A DNA stretch of 44,201 bases from an uncultured Bacteroides sp. (GTDB lineage Bacteria > Bacteroidota > Bacteroidia > Bacteroidales > Bacteroidaceae). Below are positions 40,457 to 44,201 of the stretch, piece after piece. Position 1 is the first letter of the stretch; each line of letters starts with the position of its first letter. Below the pieces are notes generated by a model that had not been told where the DNA came from, made no database searches, and was given only the letters and a program-made list of their open reading frames with translations. The DNA is taken from the NCBI GenBank assembly GCA_947071285.1, contig CAMTFK010000007.1, positions 1-44,201 of the forward strand, read 5' to 3'. A program made the position numbers and the translations under genes.

Positions 40457-41284
40457 TTATGCCTTCTTCTTCCCGTAGAAGAACATAAAATATACCCCTA
40501 TAATCACAAACGGAACACTCAGCCATTGCCCCATATTCAGCGACATGCTGTTTTCAAAGTCTACCTGGTTCTCTTTCAGGAACTCTACGAAGAAGCGGAA
40601 TACAAAGATTTCCGTCAGGCAGAGGCCGAAGAAGAAGCCACGGTGCAGCTTTTTGCCGTAGTTCTTATACAGGAAAATCATAATCAGGAAGAAGATGAAG
40701 TAGGCGATTGCCTCATAAAGCTGTGCCGGATGGCGGGGCAGCATATCCACTCTTTCAAATACAAATGCCCAGGGCACATCGGTTGCTTTACCGATGATTT
40801 CGGAGTTCATCAGGTTGGCAAGTCGGATGAAGCAAGCGCAAATAGGGGTGGACACGGCTATCATGTCCAGTACGTCCATGTAGTGCATCTTCATCTTGCG
40901 GCAGTACATCCAGAGGGCGATAATCAATCCGAGGGTACCGCCGTGACTGGCAAGTCCGGCGTAGCCTGTCCACTTCCAGCCACCTTCGGGCGGGAATTGT
41001 ATAGGCAATATCATTTCCCAGAAGTGATGCAGATAATATTCCGGCTGATAGAACAGGCAGTGCCCCAGCCGGGCGCCGATGAGGATACCGAAGAAGCAAT
41101 AGAAGAACAGCGGTTCGAACTTGGCGTCGCTGATTTTCTTATCTCTATACTGGTAGCGGACTACGAAATAGGAGCATGCGATGCCAATGACCCACAACAG
41201 ACCGTAGTAACGAACGGGTACATGACCGAAGAGGTTGAACAGTTCGGGGTTGGGGTTCCAGTTGATGGTTAGTAATGAGAGCAT
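40457..41284 (-). CDS. lgt: Prolipoprotein diacylglyceryl transferase, copy 1
   Basis: This 275-residue polytopic inner-membrane enzyme moves diacylglycerol from phosphatidylglycerol to the lipobox cysteine of prolipoproteins, the first step of lipoprotein maturation. Lgt features are the N-terminal VRYYGLLWVIGI helix, ARLGHCLFY, GLASHGGTLG, the signature region CFIRLANLMNSEIIGKATD, RHPAQLYEA and the C-terminal FVEFLKENQ ... MGQWLSVPF. The second lgt gene lies 30 bp upstream with the same layout. The two proteins agree over most of their length and differ chiefly near residues 90-105 and at the C-terminus. The usual catalytic arginines appear to be present. Confidence 0.92.
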   Translation of the reverse strand: MLSLLTINWNPNPELFNLFGHVPVRYYGLLWVIGIACSYFVVRYQYRDKKISDAKFEPLFFYCFFGILIGARLGHCLFYQPEYYLHHFWEMILPIQFPPEGGWKWTGYAGLASHGGTLGLIIALWMYCRKMKMHYMDVLDMIAVSTPICACFIRLANLMNSEIIGKATDVPWAFVFERVDMLPRHPAQLYEAIAYFIFFLIMIFLYKNYGKKLHRGFFFGLCLTEIFVFRFFVEFLKENQVDFENSMSLNMGQWLSVPFVIIGVYFMFFYGKKKA

Positions 41285-41314
41285 ATTTTCAATTATATTT
41301 GGTTTATAGATAGT

Positions 41315-42160
41315 TTATTTACTTTTTGTCGCTTGTTTCCTCCCGTAAAAGAGCATGAAATATATTCCGATGATAACGAACGGAACGCTGAGCCATTGCC
41401 CCATGTTGAGAGTCATTGTATTCTCAAAATCCACTTGGTTTTCTTTCAGGAACTCCACAAAGAAACGGAAGACGAATATCTCTGTCAGGCAAAGTCCGAA
41501 GAAGAAGCCGCGGTGCAGCTTTGTGCCGTGGTCTGACTTCTTATATAAGTAAATCATTCCCAGGAAGAAGATGAAGTAGGCGATGGCTTCGTAAAGCTGT
41601 GCCGGATGGCGGGGTATCATATCTACCTGTTCGAAAACAAAGGCCCAGGGTACATCGGTTGGCTTGCCAATGATTTCGGAGTTCATCAGGTTGGCAAGGC
41701 GGATGAAGCAGGCGCAGATGGGGGTGGCTACGGCTATCATGTCCAGTACGTCCATGTAGTGCATCTTGGTTCTGCGGCAATACAGCCACAGGGCGATGAT
41801 GAGTCCGAGGGTGCCGCCATGACTGGCAAGTCCTCGATAGCCTATCCATTTCCAGCCTTCGTTCGGAAACTGCTTGATGGGAAGTATCATTTCTATGAGA
41901 TGATTCTGATAATAACTCCAATCGTAGAAGATGCAGTGCCCTAACCTTGCTCCGAGAGTGATGCCGATTACGCAATAAAAAAAGAGCGGGGTGAACTTGT
42001 CTTCACTGATTTTCCTGTCGCGGTATTGGCGCTGGACTATGATGCAGGAAAGTACGATGCCGATGCCCCACAGTAGTCCGTAATAGCGAATGGGGAAACT
42101 TCCGAAGAGGTTGAACAGTTCGGGGTCGGGATTCCAGTTGATGGTGAGCAGTGATGGCAT
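41315..42160 (-). CDS. lgt: Prolipoprotein diacylglyceryl transferase, copy 2
   Basis: This 281-residue Lgt paralog has the same membrane layout and motifs: IRYYGLLWGIGI, ARLGHCIFY, GLASHGGTLG, CFIRLANLMNSEIIGKPTD, RHPAQLYEA, MGQWLSVPF. It lies 21 bp after the ketopantoate-reductase-like gene and 30 bp before copy 1, so all three are probably co-transcribed. The two copies differ at many silent positions, so the duplication is not recent. Lgt is normally single-copy, so one copy may be specialised. The many surface lipoproteins encoded by Bacteroides may make a second copy useful; that is inference. Confidence 0.92.
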   Translation of the reverse strand: MPSLLTINWNPDPELFNLFGSFPIRYYGLLWGIGIVLSCIIVQRQYRDRKISEDKFTPLFFYCVIGITLGARLGHCIFYDWSYYQNHLIEMILPIKQFPNEGWKWIGYRGLASHGGTLGLIIALWLYCRRTKMHYMDVLDMIAVATPICACFIRLANLMNSEIIGKPTDVPWAFVFEQVDMIPRHPAQLYEAIAYFIFFLGMIYLYKKSDHGTKLHRGFFFGLCLTEIFVFRFFVEFLKENQVDFENTMTLNMGQWLSVPFVIIGIYFMLFYGRKQATKSK

Positions 42161-42181
42161 AAATATATCTGATTATATGGT

Positions 42182-43105
42182 TTATTGTTTGAACTTCTCC
42201 GCCACCATCCTGTACGTCGGAATATCAATCCCCTGTTCTTCTGCGGCAGCAATCATATCAAAGAGCAATCCTTGCACTTCACTTTCGTGTCCCTTAGCCA
42301 TATCCTTCTGCATGGAAGCAGTACTTTCGGGGTCCAGCTTGTCGATAACTTTAAGATTATATTCTACAATGTCTTCCTTGAAGTCAATACCGAGTTTAGC
42401 GCCCAGTGCAGCACTCTCACGGGACAGTCCGATAAACGTATCGCGCACCTCTCCGGGCTTCTGCACTTCGCCCATAGGCACATCGTAATAGGCTCCGGTG
42501 ACAGCCATAGCGGAGATGAAAGACCACTTCACGAAAGTATCCCGGTTGATGTCGGGAGATATCTCGGCTTTGATGCCGCTTTCCTGCAAATCCTGTTGTA
42601 TAGTTTCCAACGTTCCACGGGGAACAACCGTGCCTTTGTGTGCACCGTAAACCAGACGGAATATCTTGCCCATTTGCGTGATTTCCCCTTTGCCGGACAC
42701 GAAGCCGACGATGTAGATGCAGCCATCCAGAACCGTCACTCCGGGCACCAGGCGCTGGATGCGGGGACCTGTGCCGTAGACATTGAGAATAGGGATTACA
42801 ACCGTGTCCTTGTGGGCGGAGCGTTTTATCAACTCCGTTATCGAGTCTACGGAATAGCCTTTGACGCATACAAAGACGACGTCGGCTTTGCCTGTATATT
42901 CTTCGGCGGTATAGGCTTTTATGGGTAGTGTATGTTCACCTTTCAGGTCGGAGTGCAGACGCAATCCGTGTTCGCGCAGAGCAGCCAGATGCTCACCGCG
43001 GGCAATGCAGGTCACATCTTTTCCGGCAAGTGAAAGAAAGGCGGCGATACTGCCTCCCACGCCACCTGTGCCGGCTATAAGGTATTTCATATGATTGTTC
43101 TCCAT
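42182..43105 (-). CDS. Ketopantoate reductase family protein (ApbA/PanE-like)
   Basis: This 307-residue NADPH-binding oxidoreductase has an N-terminal Rossmann motif (YLIAGTGGVGGSIAAFLSL), the VFVCVKGYSVD strand, PILNVYGTG and a C-terminal helical domain with DTFVKWSFISA, which contains a lysine candidate for catalysis. The family reduces ketopantoate to pantoate for coenzyme A synthesis, but many paralogs have other substrates, so I give no gene name. The frame starts MENNHMKY; the family usually starts at the second Met (43090). The MENNH stretch is shared with the RhuM gene because both starts lie in a ~50-bp direct repeat. It is followed by two lgt genes 21 bp downstream. Confidence 0.85.
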   Translation of the reverse strand: MENNHMKYLIAGTGGVGGSIAAFLSLAGKDVTCIARGEHLAALREHGLRLHSDLKGEHTLPIKAYTAEEYTGKADVVFVCVKGYSVDSITELIKRSAHKDTVVIPILNVYGTGPRIQRLVPGVTVLDGCIYIVGFVSGKGEITQMGKIFRLVYGAHKGTVVPRGTLETIQQDLQESGIKAEISPDINRDTFVKWSFISAMAVTGAYYDVPMGEVQKPGEVRDTFIGLSRESAALGAKLGIDFKEDIVEYNLKVIDKLDPESTASMQKDMAKGHESEVQGLLFDMIAAAEEQGIDIPTYRMVAEKFKQ

Positions 43106-43137
43106 TTTGCAATATACTATTTTACGTAGATTTCTTT
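43089..43137. repeat. Direct repeat, copy A (upstream of the reductase gene)
   Basis: This 49-bp segment matches 43993-44044 at 47 of 49 positions, apart from a 3-bp insertion (TTG) in the other copy. It covers the reductase start codon, its leader and, in reverse, a relic of the preceding gene's end: a GAAATCTACGTAAAATAG stop-codon context with no gene attached here. It marks one boundary of the RhuM insertion. Confidence 0.92.
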
Positions 43138-43166
43138 CTTAACTATCTATGGTAGAGTCCTGTTAT

Positions 43167-44009
43167 TTACTCTTGTTGAATTCTTCCAATCAATTCCTGC
43201 GGAGTGAAATGCAACTTTGAAAAGGCAAACCACTTCTTGCCAAGGTCTTTCAATGAGGCTCCGATATGGAGTACCTCAGAGTCTATGATGAGGAAACGGT
43301 CATGTGATTGTTTGTATTCCAGGATGCTTGTGGGTGGATATTCGGTATTGTGCCGTTGTAGGTCCAGTTGTAATGTTCTACTTAATTTAGCCGTATATAT
43401 CGTAGCTTCCACTCCTTTGTTTCGTTTGCTGAGTATCATAAGTGTATTTTCATCTACATAATTATCTATAAGAATAATGCGTTCTTTGGCAGAGCGTATT
43501 AGGTTGCTTGCAAAGGCATAAGCATCAAAGATCTGTCCTTCGAAGAAGATGCCTTCTACAGGGGGCAGGGAGGTGTGGACAAAGAAAGCTATTTTTTTTG
43601 AGTGTTCGGCTACTGTTTCTTCTAATTCAGATAGGCGTTGATTGATAGCGTAGCCTTTCAATAAATATTCTTTCAGGACTTTATTTGCCCATTGGCGAAA
43701 TTCTACTCCTCGTTTTGATTTTACTCTATATCCAATAGATAAAATCATATCAAGGTTGTAATGTTCAGTTTGATATGTTTTTCCGTCTGTGGCAGTTGTC
43801 GCAAATTTTGCGACAACTGGAATATCGGATAACTCCTCTTTCAAAGCATTGTTGATATGTTTACCAATCGTTTTGATATCCCGATTGAATAACTTTGCTA
43901 TTTGCTGCCTGCTAAGCCAAACAGTTTCATTCTCCAATCGGACCTCAAGCTTGAAAGTGCTATCTGCTTGATAAAGTATTATTTCGCCTTTTATATGATT
44001 GTTCTCCAT
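43167..44009 (-). CDS. RhuM-family protein with C-terminal PLD-like domain
   Basis: This 280-residue cytoplasmic protein starts MENNHIKGEIILYQ. Residues about 5-125 match the RhuM family (PF13310): VWLSRQQIAKLFNRD, TIGKHINNAL, YNLDMILSIGYRVKSKRGVEFRQWA. The middle is a short coiled-coil-like stretch (QRLSELEETVAEHSKKI). Residues about 165-270 look like a phospholipase-D-like domain (RIILIDNYVDENTL, SHDRFLIID, HIGASLKDLGKKW); the lysine of a classic HxK motif is replaced (HDR). RhuM was first named from a Salmonella pathogenicity island and its role is unknown; relatives occur near mobile or defence genes. The gene looks AT-richer than its neighbours and is bracketed by a ~50-bp direct repeat, so it looks inserted. 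Confidence 0.85.
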   Translation of the reverse strand: MENNHIKGEIILYQADSTFKLEVRLENETVWLSRQQIAKLFNRDIKTIGKHINNALKEELSDIPVVAKFATTATDGKTYQTEHYNLDMILSIGYRVKSKRGVEFRQWANKVLKEYLLKGYAINQRLSELEETVAEHSKKIAFFVHTSLPPVEGIFFEGQIFDAYAFASNLIRSAKERIILIDNYVDENTLMILSKRNKGVEATIYTAKLSRTLQLDLQRHNTEYPPTSILEYKQSHDRFLIIDSEVLHIGASLKDLGKKWFAFSKLHFTPQELIGRIQQE

Positions 44010-44044
44010 TTTGTTGCAATGTGCTATTTTACGTAGATTTCTTT
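43993..44044. repeat. Direct repeat, copy B (upstream of the RhuM gene)
   Basis: This 52-bp copy carries the RhuM start codon (44009-44007) and the true stop codon (44026-44024) of the gene at the right edge. It matches 43089-43137 except for two substitutions and the TTG at 44014-44016. It appears to be the original junction between the right-edge gene and its downstream neighbour. Confidence 0.92.
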
Positions 44045-44201
44045 TTCCATATAGTAAAGCCCTTCGCCCCGGTCACCGTTCTCCAGGTCTTCCAGTTCTA
44101 CCTTGAAAACACGGTAAGGGAGTCCTGCTTTCGGATGCTTGGGGATGTCTACGGTCAGCAGATAGGCATTGGCGTATTCGTTGGCGTCAAAGTACTCTTT
44201 T
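44024..44201 (-). CDS. C-terminal part of an unidentified gene cut by the window edge
   Basis: An open frame enters from the right edge and ends at the TAG at 44026-44024, giving 58 residues that read as real protein: ANAYLLTVDIPKHPKAGL, PYRVFKVELEDLEN and GLYYMEKEIYVK. I do not recognise the family. Its 3' end is repeated, without the gene, at 43117-43137, showing that it once lay directly upstream of the reductase gene. It probably heads the operon that includes the RhuM, reductase and lgt genes. Confidence 0.7.
   Translation of the reverse strand, partial: KEYFDANEYANAYLLTVDIPKHPKAGLPYRVFKVELEDLENGDRGEGLYYMEKEIYVK

Noticed and set aside
40403..41272. 289-codon plus-strand frame antisense to the first lgt gene
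   Set aside because: The minus-strand Lgt protein is unmistakable. The plus frame is a compositional mirror, repeated weakly over the second lgt copy.
42185..42928. 247-codon plus-strand frame antisense to the reductase gene
   Set aside because: The minus-strand Rossmann protein explains the coding signal; the plus frame has no recognisable motif.

Overview
The window reads as a chromosomal segment of a gut Bacteroides species. The support is: SusC/SusD pairs with a DUF3823 lipoprotein; two hybrid two-component system (HTCS) sensor-regulators of more than 1,300 residues; many secreted glycoside hydrolases with Bacteroides-type signal peptides; and promoter elements of the Bacteroides TTTG / TAnnTTTG class. 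I see no rRNA, tRNA, insertion sequence, CRISPR array or phage structural gene.

Layout. (1) 1-672 is a gene-free leader, then two tandem TPR proteins (673-4348); the second ends in a Suppressor-of-fused-like domain. (2) A polysaccharide utilization locus (PUL) runs from 4345 to 18527: a GH30-type hydrolase (minus), an HTCS (plus), SusC, SusD and DUF3823 (plus) closed by a strong terminator, then a small DUF6078-like protein and a second GH30 enzyme (minus). A 22-bp-periodic palindromic array and a predicted ~62-nt small RNA flank the last two genes. (3) mutS (18979-21594) separates this PUL from a second carbohydrate region. (4) The second region has its own HTCS (minus, 21612-25664) but no SusC/SusD: GH38 and GH76 on plus, and GH76 lipoprotein, GH125, DUF4965-type protein and GH97 on minus. 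(5) A retropepsin-like protease, a decayed PDZ-like gene fragment and a palindrome-rich intergenic region follow. (6) The right end is a minus-strand run: an unknown gene cut by the window edge, a RhuM-PLD gene, a ketopantoate-reductase-like gene and two tandem lgt paralogs.

How it fits together. GH38, GH76 (twice) and GH125 are alpha-mannan-active families, and the second GH30 enzyme resembles the glucosylceramidase/beta-1,6-glucanase branch. The two loci together therefore suggest use of fungal (yeast) cell-wall mannan and beta-glucan, with uptake probably borrowed from the first PUL or from elsewhere. The strongest regulatory observation is that the two outward-facing CAZyme operons share an identically spaced promoter motif, TTATGTCG-N7-GTATAT-N19-TAnTTTTG, at 25799-25846 (plus) and 38399-38352 (minus). 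That makes a local regulon of the adjacent HTCS likely.

Other notable signals: a ~50-bp near-perfect direct repeat bracketing the RhuM gene, so that it and the next gene begin with the same Met-Glu-Asn-Asn-His; the 22-bp array of TTGCCA/TGGCAA half-sites alternating every helical turn; three long perfect palindromes with a one-base centre at gene ends; and several large imperfect inverted repeats between CAZyme genes. All family calls are made by eye from the sequence; no database search was run.
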